From Parasphingopyxis lamellibrachiae (GTDB lineage: Bacteria > Pseudomonadota > Alphaproteobacteria > Sphingomonadales > Sphingomonadaceae), in assembly GCF_003385775.1 (NCBI RefSeq), contig NZ_QRDP01000004.1, positions 1,287,763 to 1,351,762 on the forward strand: a DNA stretch of 64,000 bases, read 5' to 3'. Below are positions 8,330 to 16,137 of this stretch, piece after piece (the first letter of the stretch is position 1; every line of letters begins with the position of its first letter). The notes below the pieces were generated by a model. The model worked only from the letters and a program-made list of their open reading frames with translations. It was not told the DNA's origin and ran no database searches. The position numbers were made by a program, and so were the translations under genes.

Positions 8330-9376
8330 ATGGACGATCAGGCATCGCATAACAGCTTTGTAAGGCGCTGCTTCGCCGTGCTGGCTATCGTGGCGCTGGC
8401 TGCGGTCATCCTGGCGCTGGGCAATCTTCTGCTCCTGATATTCGCCTCGCTCGTCGTCGCGGTCATCCTTCGCGCCATTGCGCGCCAGTTCATGCGTTTC
8501 GGCCTCCCCCAGGGATTGTCGGTTACGCTGGCCGTGCTCGCTCTTTTCGCGCTGCTGGGTTCGGTGGCCTGGGTCTTTGGCGGGCTTATCATCACCCAGT
8601 TCGCGGCCCTGGCCGTCAGGATACCCGAAGCAATCGATGCGACCCAGGTCGCTTTTGACAGCTGGGGCATCGACTATGATGTGCGGCAGGCCAGCCGCGA
8701 TATCATGGCGCAGATTTCCGGCCTGTCGAGGCGCGCAGGCAGTTTTGCGGTGTCGGCCGGCGGGGCCGTGACCAATGTCATCCTCGTTCTCGCCGGAGCG
8801 ATCTTCTTCGCCGCCCAGCCCGAGCTCTATCGCGAAGGCCTGTTACGGCTGATCCCGAAAGAGCGCGAAGCACTGGCCCGCAAGACCTGCGACGATATCG
8901 GCCGCGCGCTCGGGCTGTGGCTGAGAGCGCAGATCCTGTCCTCGTTCATTGTCGGCATCCTGATCTATGTTGCCTTGAAAATTATCGGCGTACCTTCCGC
9001 GGCGGCCCTTGCGATCATCGCGGCCCTGCTCGATTTCATTCCGTTCATCGGCCCGGTTTTCGCCGGCATCCCGGCGGTCCTCGTCGCCTTTAGCGTCAGC
9101 CCGGTTACGGCAGCATGGACGCTCGGCGTTTATGTCCTGATCCAGCAATTGCAGGGCAATATCCTCCAGCCGATCATCCAGAAACGCTCGGTCGACCTTT
9201 CCCCGGCCGTCTTGCTTTTTGCGGTCGTGGCGGCGGGCAGCCTGTTCGGCATAGTGGGCATCCTCCTCTCCGCTCCGCTTACCGTGGTCGGTTTTGTTCT
9301 GGTCCAGCGCGTCTACATCGAACAGGTGTTGCAGAAGGAACCGAAAAGGCCGGCAGGGGGCGCTTCGGCCGAATGA
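8330..9376 (+). CDS. AI-2E family transporter (PerM-like permease)
   Basis: A 348-residue inner-membrane protein with a PerM/YdiK/TqsA-type arrangement: an N-terminal pair of helices (CFAVLAIVALAAVILALG and following), a central less hydrophobic region with a long amphipathic stretch, and a C-terminal bundle containing IAALLDFIPFIGPVFAGIPA and LQGNILQPIIQKRSVDLSP. The last two are signature segments of the AI-2E exporter family. Members export various small molecules or ions; the name does not prove AI-2 transport. A GAGAGAGGT ribosome-binding site precedes the ATG. Its stop overlaps the next start (ATGA at 9373-9376), so the two genes are translationally coupled. Confidence 0.88.
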   Translation: MDDQASHNSFVRRCFAVLAIVALAAVILALGNLLLLIFASLVVAVILRAIARQFMRFGLPQGLSVTLAVLALFALLGSVAWVFGGLIITQFAALAVRIPEAIDATQVAFDSWGIDYDVRQASRDIMAQISGLSRRAGSFAVSAGGAVTNVILVLAGAIFFAAQPELYREGLLRLIPKEREALARKTCDDIGRALGLWLRAQILSSFIVGILIYVALKIIGVPSAAALAIIAALLDFIPFIGPVFAGIPAVLVAFSVSPVTAAWTLGVYVLIQQLQGNILQPIIQKRSVDLSPAVLLFAVVAAGSLFGIVGILLSAPLTVVGFVLVQRVYIEQVLQKEPKRPAGGASAE

Positions 9377-10530
9377 ACCCGGTTTTGAGCGCACTGCCGA
9401 CGACCATTTTCGAAGAGATGTCGAGCCGGGCCAGGGCGAGCGGGGCGATCAATCTCGGACAAGGGTTTCCCGATTCCGAGGGGCCGGACGATGTGCGGCA
9501 AGTCGCAGCGGAGGCGGTGCTCTCAGGCTGGAACCAGTATCCACCCATGCGGGGTATAGCCGAACTCAGGGCCGCTATCGCCAGCCACTATGCCGCGCAT
9601 CAGGGGCTGGATCTCGACGACCAAAGCGAAACTCTCGTCACATCCGGCGCAACTGAGGCACTGGCCGCTTCGATCCTGGGCCTCGTCACCCCCGGCGACG
9701 AAGTGATACTGATCCAGCCTGCCTATGATGCCTATGCACCGCTTGTACGGCAGGCAGGCGGCGTACCGCGCTTCGTAACCACACACCCGCCTGACTGGTC
9801 GATCGCCGCCGGAATGCTCGAAGCGGCGGTTGGCGACAAGACCCGCTTCATCATCCTCAACAGCCCGCTCAACCCGGCCGCGACCATGCTCGGCGATGAA
9901 GAACTCGCCCTACTCGCCGATTTCTGCGTCAGGCATGACCTGATCGCGATCTGCGACGAAGTATGGGAGCATATCGTCTTTGACGGCCATACGCACCGCT
10001 CGCTCCTGACCATGCCGGGAATGAGGGAGCGAACCGTGAAGATCGGCTCGGCCGGCAAGATCTTTTCGCTCACCGGCTGGAAGGTCGGCTGGGTCATTGC
10101 GGCTGCACCGCTCTCCGCGGCCATCGCCAAGGCCCACCAGTTCCTGACCTTCACGACCCCACCGAATCTGCAGGCCGCCGTCGCCTACGGACTCGGCAAG
10201 GACATGACCTATTTCACGGCCATGCGCGCCGGGTATCAGGCTTCGCGGGACCGGCTCACCGACGCCTTGTCCGCCGGCGGCTATGCCGTGCTGCCCGGTA
10301 TGGCGACCTATTTCCTCTCGATCGACCTTACACGGTCCGGCCTCGTCATGACCGACCGGGATTTTGCGATCCGGCTGGTCGAAGAAGCCGGCGTCGCGGT
10401 GATCCCGATATCGCCCTTTTTCGAAACAGAGCCGGTCACCAACATCGTCCGCCTGTGCTTCGCGAAAAGCGACGATGTGCTGGATAGCGCGGCCGAAAAG
10501 CTGGCGGCTGCCCACCAATTATTTGCCTAG
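9373..10530 (+). CDS. PLP-dependent aminotransferase class I/II (methionine/kynurenine type)
   Basis: A 385-residue fold-type I aminotransferase resembling kynurenine-oxoglutarate and methionine (YbdL) aminotransferases. Visible motifs: NLGQGFPDSEGP near the N-terminus, NSPLNPA for the substrate carboxylate region, CDEVWEHIVFDG with the PLP-binding Asp, and SAGKIFSLTGWKVGW with the Schiff-base Lys. The start ATG at 9373 overlaps the permease stop in an ATGA. A much longer upstream extension in this frame lies inside the permease gene and is not protein-like. It converges with the TIR-domain gene, the last 4 bp overlapping. Confidence 0.9.
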   Translation: MNPVLSALPTTIFEEMSSRARASGAINLGQGFPDSEGPDDVRQVAAEAVLSGWNQYPPMRGIAELRAAIASHYAAHQGLDLDDQSETLVTSGATEALAASILGLVTPGDEVILIQPAYDAYAPLVRQAGGVPRFVTTHPPDWSIAAGMLEAAVGDKTRFIILNSPLNPAATMLGDEELALLADFCVRHDLIAICDEVWEHIVFDGHTHRSLLTMPGMRERTVKIGSAGKIFSLTGWKVGWVIAAAPLSAAIAKAHQFLTFTTPPNLQAAVAYGLGKDMTYFTAMRAGYQASRDRLTDALSAGGYAVLPGMATYFLSIDLTRSGLVMTDRDFAIRLVEEAGVAVIPISPFFETEPVTNIVRLCFAKSDDVLDSAAEKLAAAHQLFA

Positions 10531-12155
10531 CGCGGCGCGCGCCAGCGATAGCTGCCCGAATAGAGCCCGGCCACGGGATTACCCGAAGCATCGCGTCCCG
10601 GCCGGAAGCGTCCCCGGCTCATCACCATGTTGCAGGCCCTGGCATCGAGCTGGAAATGACCGCTCGACCCGATCGTGAAACAGGCGGTCGGCACACCGTT
10701 TGCGCCGACCCGCACCTGAAAGCGCGACGTACCTTCCTCGCCGTTACGCAGGATATTCGCCGGATAGTCGCTCGCGCGAACCCAGTTTCCCGGATTTCCG
10801 ATCGGCTCGGGAGGCGTGGTCCTGGTTGTGCGGGGCGGATCGGGTTGCGCAGCAGGCCGCGTCTCGGCCGGCCGTGTCTCAACCGGCGTGGTCGGCCGCT
10901 CGGCTGCCGGTGTGCGTTCTGCCGGTGCCGTCTCGCCGGGGCTCTCGGGCACCTGCATCTCCGGGGCTGCTTCTTCCGACTGGTCTTCCTCTGCGGCGGG
11001 GTCCGGGTCGGCCTCCACAGGCAGATCATACTGACCGAGTTCCCCTTCCCGGGCATCATAGACGGTGGCGACGCAAGCCGCCGTCCGGCATTCGTCACGC
11101 CGCGCCTGGTAGGCGGCATAACCTTGTTGCAGGGCAATCCGCTGCTGACCATCGGCCTGCGTCAAAACGGCCTCATAGAGATCCGATAATTCGCTTTCGC
11201 GACTGCGCAGCGCTTCGCTGGCGCAAATGATGCCATGGCTGGCCAGATCGGTATTGGCGCAATCCACGCTTGGCGAAAGGACGCTATTCTCAGCTTCCTC
11301 ACCGGATTCTCCACCGGACAGGAAAAAGAATAGCAAGAGAATCACGACTATCGCCAGCACTGCCGCCCCGATAACCATCATCGTCTTCCGGTTCGGCGGG
11401 TTGCCTCCGGCTTCCCCGTCCCCGGGCGCGGCGCGCCCCGATGCAACGGGTGCCACCTTTAACGGGCTTGGCTGATCCGGGGTGTCGGGCGGCTCGGGCA
11501 ACTTTGCAGTCGCCTGTGCCGGCGACTGCTCGGCGGGTGGAGTCGGCGGCACTACAGACGGCACGCCGATGTCGGCGGCAACCGGCTCGGTCTCGGATTC
11601 CTTTTCACTTTCCGTCTCTTCTGGCGGGACCGGCGGCACCGCAGGAGGCGAAGCGACGGCGCTTTCCTCAGGCGGCGGTACAATTGCAGAAGCGACAGGT
11701 TCGCCCGCCTGCTCCTTGGCCACACTCATCGCAACGATCCGCTTGATCGTATCGATCATCCGCTGGATCGTATCGTCGCGCCGGTCGAACCAGTCGATCC
11801 ACTGATAGTCGTTCAGCCAATAAGCCAGGCCTTCCGCATCGATATTCTCAAGTCGGACGGGAAAGATAAGCTTGTCGCCATTTTCCGCCATCATCAGCTC
11901 TCGCTTCACGTGGCGCGACTGATCGGACCGCGAACAGAACAAGAGAATGATCAGGTCGGACCGACGCACCTGTTCGATAATCGCCTGATCGAACGGCCGA
12001 CCCGGATCGATATCGTCGGGCGCCATCCAGCCATCCACGCCGTTGCTGCCCAATACCTTTTTGAGCTGGCGGGCGGTTTCGACCTGGGAACTGTGATGAC
12101 TGATAAAGGCTACAGGGCGCCTTTGACCGCTCGTGTCCGCGCCTTCAGCGCCCAT
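10527..12155 (-). CDS. TIR-domain membrane protein with LprI-like and TonB-C-like domains
   Basis: A 542-residue multidomain protein. Residues about 12-140 are a TIR domain: VAFISHHSSQVETA, then GWMAPDDIDPGRPF, SDLIILLFCS and SRHVKREL, where E86 sits at the position of the catalytic Glu of TIR NAD-cleaving enzymes. A Pro/Glu-rich linker (150-255) leads to one membrane helix (258-279, VIGAAVLAIVVILLLFFFL). Outside it, residues 299-374 resemble the LprI/DUF1311 lysozyme-inhibitor domain with four Cys, then another Pro/Thr-rich linker, and residues 455-541 resemble a TonB C-terminal domain. TIR would be cytoplasmic and the rest periplasmic. A TTG four codons upstream is an alternative start. It follows the small regulator gene by 121 bp on the same strand. 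Function unknown; stress or envelope signalling is an inference. Confidence 0.82.
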   Translation of the reverse strand: MGAEGADTSGQRRPVAFISHHSSQVETARQLKKVLGSNGVDGWMAPDDIDPGRPFDQAIIEQVRRSDLIILLFCSRSDQSRHVKRELMMAENGDKLIFPVRLENIDAEGLAYWLNDYQWIDWFDRRDDTIQRMIDTIKRIVAMSVAKEQAGEPVASAIVPPPEESAVASPPAVPPVPPEETESEKESETEPVAADIGVPSVVPPTPPAEQSPAQATAKLPEPPDTPDQPSPLKVAPVASGRAAPGDGEAGGNPPNRKTMMVIGAAVLAIVVILLLFFFLSGGESGEEAENSVLSPSVDCANTDLASHGIICASEALRSRESELSDLYEAVLTQADGQQRIALQQGYAAYQARRDECRTAACVATVYDAREGELGQYDLPVEADPDPAAEEDQSEEAAPEMQVPESPGETAPAERTPAAERPTTPVETRPAETRPAAQPDPPRTTRTTPPEPIGNPGNWVRASDYPANILRNGEEGTSRFQVRVGANGVPTACFTIGSSGHFQLDARACNMVMSRGRFRPGRDASGNPVAGLYSGSYRWRAPR

Positions 12156-12276
12156 TCCCGCCCCCAAAATCCTGCAATCGGCCGATGCTAACCCCCTGCT
12201 ACCACCGCATATCCCGATTTCTTCGGCATATGGACCGATACGATTACACTAGGCAACCGCTCTCTCGACGGCAATG

Positions 12277-12636
12277 TTACACTTTGCCGGGCAGGGAGCG
12301 ATGGATTGAGCGGCAGTCCACATGGGAAATCGCCAGGCGATACCCCTCCCCCCGGACCGTTTCGATCAGACGCGCCGCGCCCACTTCCCTCAGTTTCGAG
12401 CGCAGCCGGCAGAGATGCACATCGATCACATTGGTCCCCGGATCGATGGAGAGCTTGCAGACATGGCGCAGCAGTTCCGCCCGCGAAACGATGACCGGAC
12501 ATCGCAAGACAAGGTGCACGAGTAAATCCAGCTCGCGCGTACAGAGAGAGATCGGCTTCCCGTCATAGCGAACCCGGCGGTGAAGAAGATTGATACGAAG
12601 ACGATCAAAGCCAAATTCGAAACGGGCGACATCCAT
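12277..12636 (-). CDS. Stand-alone OmpR/PhoB-type winged-helix DNA-binding protein
   Basis: A 119-residue protein that is almost entirely a Trans_reg_C winged helix: LCTRELDLLVHLVLR (alpha-1 region), VSRAELLRHVC, the recognition helix in TNVIDVHLCRLRSKLRE, and the wing RLIETVRGEGYRLA. There is no receiver domain and no membrane helix, so it is neither a normal response regulator nor a CadC/ToxR protein as read. The ATG at 12636 has a good RBS (GGGCAGG) and starts just before the domain; the frame continues up to a GTG at 12714 with a hydrophobic stretch, so a longer form is possible. It lies downstream of the two cupin/helical genes on the same strand and may regulate the cluster. Confidence 0.72.
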   Translation of the reverse strand: MDVARFEFGFDRLRINLLHRRVRYDGKPISLCTRELDLLVHLVLRCPVIVSRAELLRHVCKLSIDPGTNVIDVHLCRLRSKLREVGAARLIETVRGEGYRLAISHVDCRSIHRSLPGKV

Positions 12637-12733
12637 CGCCGAAACCTGCCCGCACAAGACCGAAAGAGCCAGATGCACTATGGCCATATTCGACAGACCT
12701 GCGATGCCGGACACCCGGTTCAGCCCGTAACAT

Positions 12734-13627
12734 TCAGTCGGAGCGGTTCAGCCAGTTGCGACAAAGACCGGCAAGCTGCCCGCTGGGATCGCCGGCGCCC
12801 CGTTCCAGCATGTCCTGCTTGGTCTCCGCATCGCCCGCACCGTCGACAAGTGCGACAATGGCATCGAACCGCACATGATCGCTGGGATGGCGACCGGCGA
12901 AATCCGCGACAAGCGCCCGGCCCGTCTCACCGCCTGTCGCAAGCGCCGCCCGCATCACCATCGCGCTCGGCATGGTTGTGAGCAGGCCGGCAATCTTCTT
13001 CTCCTCAAGGTCAAAACGATATTGATCGGACCAACCGGATCTGGATGACGATCCGATAAGATTGATCGAAACAGAGAGGGTTTCGGGCGGCAACTGACGA
13101 TGAATGTCCCGGTGCGCGCGATACAGCAGCACCCGACCCTGTTCCAGCCGCGAGCGCTCGATGAAGCGCAGCGGTACGGCCTCGCCCGGATATCCGGCGA
13201 CGTCCTCATAGTCATATTCGTAATAGTCGCTCCAATAACCGGGGCCCGCATAACCGACGGTCAGGAAACTGAAATTATGATCGTGCGGGAGATTGTAGAA
13301 AAAAGCGTGCTGGCCGCTGGCCCGGACGATGCTGTCACGTTCCGAGGGCCAGAAATTTGCCCGCACGAAATACCCCTTGCCGGCATGGAGCATGACAACC
13401 TGTATGCCGTAACGGTTGTGGCGCGCCTGTTCGCCGCAGCGGTTTTCGAGCTCCCGGATGACGAACTCGGCCAGAAAGCGGCGATTGTTCGCCAGCCTGC
13501 CGAGCTGCGGTGCAAACGCAGCGAGCGAGGCCTCGTCGCAGGGATCGACATTGCCCGCGTCGACCGACTCAACAAACTCTTCCAAACCGATCGCATCGGT
13601 ATCGGGGCAGCTTAGCTCGACTGGCAT
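12734..13627 (-). CDS. Cupin-like protein with helical C-terminal tail (candidate peptide-modifying enzyme)
   Basis: A 297-residue protein I cannot name. Its core (about 72-205) reads as a double-stranded beta-helix: GIQVVMLHAGKGYFVRANFW, then LPHDHNFSFLTVGY with H115 and H117, GPGYWSDYYEYDYEDV, and GRVLLYRAHRDIHRQLPP with H172 and H176, then SVSINLIG. The H-x-H plus later His arrangement is what a cupin metal site, for example of the cysteine-dioxygenase type, would show. The C-terminal 90 residues are helical and HEAT-like (PSDHVRFDAIVALVD). The same tail pattern is seen in the upstream gene. The ATG at 13627 overlaps the upstream gene's end by 16 bp. Enzymatic activity on the small peptide encoded at the head of the cluster is inference. 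Confidence 0.72.
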   Translation of the reverse strand: MPVELSCPDTDAIGLEEFVESVDAGNVDPCDEASLAAFAPQLGRLANNRRFLAEFVIRELENRCGEQARHNRYGIQVVMLHAGKGYFVRANFWPSERDSIVRASGQHAFFYNLPHDHNFSFLTVGYAGPGYWSDYYEYDYEDVAGYPGEAVPLRFIERSRLEQGRVLLYRAHRDIHRQLPPETLSVSINLIGSSSRSGWSDQYRFDLEEKKIAGLLTTMPSAMVMRAALATGGETGRALVADFAGRHPSDHVRFDAIVALVDGAGDAETKQDMLERGAGDPSGQLAGLCRNWLNRSD

Positions 13628-14604
13628 ACTGACGGACTTTTCGGGCCGGAGAGGCGCCGGAGCAGATCCAGGGTCTGGCATGCGGCAAACCGAATTTCAT
13701 GATGCGGGTCGTTTCTCGCCATTTCGGTCAATCGCGGCAATGCCGAGACCGGATCCAGGGAAACCCATTCCCGCATCACATCCCAGCGTACGTAAAAAGG
13801 TGCTTCGGCTATCACCCGATTAAAAACGGCCGGTGCGCTAGGCACACCGAAACGGGAGAGAAAGCTCGCCATGAGCTGAACCCGGGACCAGGCCTCCGAG
13901 CCGCTGCTCCGGCCGACACACTGGCCCGAGTCGGCCTCATATTCCCGCGCCAGTTCTGCACCGCCAACCCGCAGCTCCCCGTATAGGAAGAGCACAAGGC
14001 TATCGGCATGGTCGAACACAAAGCTTCGCTGTGCCAGATCGATGGAGAGCAGTTCGGCCTGGGCAATCTCTTTATCACCCAGGCGCAGACATTGAGTCCC
14101 TGCATCAGGATTTGTGTCGCTCCGGCCATGCTTTTCCCAAAAAGACATGCGCAGGCCGCCCGGTTCGAGAAATTTCAACCAGGCGCGGCTGCCGGAGAAA
14201 AAGACCGATCCCTTTTCCTGTCTCTGACGCTTGCATGCGCGCAGCCGGGCGGAGTCGATGGCGCACAGAGATATGGTGACACCGGGCAGTTCGAGCAGCA
14301 GGGCGCTTTCATGAAAAGCGCCCGACGCGGGACGAAAGGGTGGCACGAAGAAACAGTCTTTTCCCGCCTCCCCGATCCAGTCCCGAGTGAGCATGGTCAC
14401 CCAGTCCGTGTCCGCGAACAGCTTTTCTATCGCCGTGCCGATAGTGCCACATTCATCTTCTCCCAGCCCCTCTACAGCCTGCAAGAAAGCCGCCACCGGC
14501 GGGAATGCCTCAAGGCGGCGGCGCGCTGCCGCCGTGCGTTCCCGTCCGGTATTGTCGAGGTCTGCGCAGTCGAGCCAGGCCCGAAATTCATCACGCGGCT
14601 TCAT
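13612..14604 (-). CDS. Probable paralogue of the cupin-like protein, metal site degenerate
   Basis: A 330-residue protein of unknown function. After an alpha-helical N-terminus (1-85) comes a beta-rich region (about 100-222: SALLLELPGVTISLCAI, GSVFFSGSRAWLKFL, LRMSFWEKHG, SFVFDHADSLVLFLYGE) that parallels the core of the downstream protein but lacks its His-x-His. The C-terminal part (about 235-318) is helical, with APFYVRWDVMREWVSLDP matching HPSDHVRFDAIVALV of the neighbour, followed by a second repeat-like unit (MARNDPHHEIRFAACQTLDLL). I infer that the two genes are distant duplicates, perhaps an active and a scaffold subunit. It starts 13 bp after the 45-codon peptide gene and overlaps the downstream gene. 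Confidence 0.7.
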   Translation of the reverse strand: MKPRDEFRAWLDCADLDNTGRERTAAARRRLEAFPPVAAFLQAVEGLGEDECGTIGTAIEKLFADTDWVTMLTRDWIGEAGKDCFFVPPFRPASGAFHESALLLELPGVTISLCAIDSARLRACKRQRQEKGSVFFSGSRAWLKFLEPGGLRMSFWEKHGRSDTNPDAGTQCLRLGDKEIAQAELLSIDLAQRSFVFDHADSLVLFLYGELRVGGAELAREYEADSGQCVGRSSGSEAWSRVQLMASFLSRFGVPSAPAVFNRVIAEAPFYVRWDVMREWVSLDPVSALPRLTEMARNDPHHEIRFAACQTLDLLRRLSGPKSPSVCQSS

Positions 14605-14617
14605 CGCTGTTGCCAGT

Positions 14618-14755
14618 TCAGCTGCTGGGCGGGTTGATGATCAGAATGGCGATGCACTGGGCGCCGCCAACCTCCTGCTGCACGTTCGAACCATGCGCAG
14701 CAACGCTGGTCTCCAGCTCCGGCAGTTCTTCAATATCGATTGCACGATCTTCCAC
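14618..14755 (-). CDS. Small peptide, candidate RiPP precursor
   Basis: A 45-codon gene that starts with GTG at 14755, six bases after a strong AGGGGGG ribosome-binding site, and stops with TGA at 14618. An in-frame stop lies seven codons upstream of the GTG, so the frame cannot be much longer. Residues 1-31 are acidic and helix-prone (DIEELPELE and then HGSNVQQEVGG), resembling a leader ending in a Gly-Gly junction; residues 32-45 are AQCIAILIINPPSS, a hydrophobic tail with a single Cys. It is the first gene of a closely packed minus-strand set and precedes the 330-residue protein by 13 bp. An A/T-rich stretch with TATTAT (14806-14811) could be its -10. That it is a modified peptide precursor is inferred from size, layout and context. 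Confidence 0.62.
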   Translation of the reverse strand: MEDRAIDIEELPELETSVAAHGSNVQQEVGGAQCIAILIINPPSS

Positions 14756-14871
14756 GACGCCCCCCTGTTTCGTTCAATCAGGGAAGTAGGGCGATCCAGG
14801 CCCGAATAATATTTAAGCTTTTGTAATGTTTGAGGAACGGAAAGCCCCGCCCCTCAAACCGGATCGGCGCC

Positions 14872-16137
14872 TTAGTCGGTAAAGATGAGGACGGGCGTTT
14901 CGATGAGTTTTTTCAGCGCTTGAACATAGCTTGCCGCATCATAGCCATCGACCACGCGGTGATCGCAGGAGATGGAAATGTTCATCTGCTTGCGCGCTTC
15001 CAGCTCGCCATCGATGATGGCCGGTCGCTCGACAATCTTGTTCGGCCCGATGATCGCGACCTGGGGCCGGTTGATTACCGGTGTGGTCGCGATGCCGCCC
15101 AAGGGGCCCAGTGAAGTGAGGGTCAGCGTGCCGCCGCTAAGCTCCTCGCTCTTGATCTTGCCGGTCCGGGCCGCTTCGGAAAGCCGCGCGATTTCGAGCG
15201 ACAGCTGCCAGACGTTCATATCCTGCGCATTGCGGATCACGGGAACGGTCAGACCGGCATCGGTCTGCGTGGCCATGCCGAGATGTACTGCACCATGCCG
15301 CGTGACCGTGCCGCCCTCATCGTCATAGGTGGCGTTGAGCATCGGGAAATCGGGCAGCGTCTTGCAGATCGCCGCGATGATGAAGGGCAGGACGGTAAGC
15401 TTGGGACGATCGCCGCGAGACCCGTTCAGGTCATTCCGCATATCCTCAAGCTCGGTAACATCCATTTCCTCGACATAGGTGAAATGCGGGATGTTGCGTT
15501 TGGAGGCTGCCATATTTTCAGCGATCCGCCGGCGCATGCCGATAACCTTGATTTCTTCGTCTTCACGCTTCCTCGAGCGGCCGGGAGCCCGATAGCCCTG
15601 TCCGCTGCCATAGCTCAGATAGGCGTCGAGATCGGAATGCCGGATCCGGTCGCCATGCGGCTGAACCTGGGCGAGGTCGACACCAAGGTCGCGGGCACGC
15701 TCGCGCACGGCGGGCGATGCGAGAATGGGCGCGCTGGGCGACGGCGCGGGTGCTGCCTCAGCCACTGGTTGAGGCGCAGGAGTTGACGCAGGCGCGACAG
15801 TTTCCGGTTCGCTCGCTGCTTCAGTCGGTTCTTCCTTCGCGGGCTCCGGTGCAGCCTTTTGAACGACCGGCGCAACATCGTCTTCGTCGGGAATGTCATC
15901 GGTCTCGATCACGGCAAGAACGGAACCGATGGCCAGCATCTCGCCCGCTTCGCCGTTCAGTTCCACGACCTTGCCGGTAACCGGCGATTCCATCTCGACG
16001 GTCGCCTTGTCGGTCATCACATCGGCAATGCCCTGATCCTCTTCGACCTCGTCGCCGACCTGCACATGCCAGGCCACTATCTCTGCCTCGGCTATGCCCT
16101 CCCCAATATCCGGAAGCTTGAATTTATACGTTGCCAC
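14872..16137 (-). CDS. bkdB: Dihydrolipoamide acyltransferase E2 of branched-chain keto-acid dehydrogenase
   Basis: A 421-residue E2 subunit. It has one N-terminal lipoyl domain (FKLPDIGEGIAEAEI with the lipoylated Lys in VMTDKATVEMES), an Ala/Pro-rich linker, a peripheral-subunit-binding domain (SPAVRERARDLGVDL) and the catalytic chain-folded acyltransferase domain ending in SISCDHRVVDGYDAA with the active-site HxxxD. A single lipoyl domain and the E1alpha-E1beta neighbours favour a branched-chain 2-oxo acid dehydrogenase over the pyruvate complex. It begins with GTG at 16137 and overlaps the E1beta gene by 14 bp. An E3 gene is not seen within the window. Confidence 0.92.
   Translation of the reverse strand: MATYKFKLPDIGEGIAEAEIVAWHVQVGDEVEEDQGIADVMTDKATVEMESPVTGKVVELNGEAGEMLAIGSVLAVIETDDIPDEDDVAPVVQKAAPEPAKEEPTEAASEPETVAPASTPAPQPVAEAAPAPSPSAPILASPAVRERARDLGVDLAQVQPHGDRIRHSDLDAYLSYGSGQGYRAPGRSRKREDEEIKVIGMRRRIAENMAASKRNIPHFTYVEEMDVTELEDMRNDLNGSRGDRPKLTVLPFIIAAICKTLPDFPMLNATYDDEGGTVTRHGAVHLGMATQTDAGLTVPVIRNAQDMNVWQLSLEIARLSEAARTGKIKSEELSGGTLTLTSLGPLGGIATTPVINRPQVAIIGPNKIVERPAIIDGELEARKQMNISISCDHRVVDGYDAASYVQALKKLIETPVLIFTD

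Noticed and set aside
10527-14755. CRISPR array or toxin-antitoxin pair as an explanation for the cluster
   Set aside because: There are no repeat-spacer units, and neither the small peptide nor its neighbour resembles a known toxin or antitoxin.
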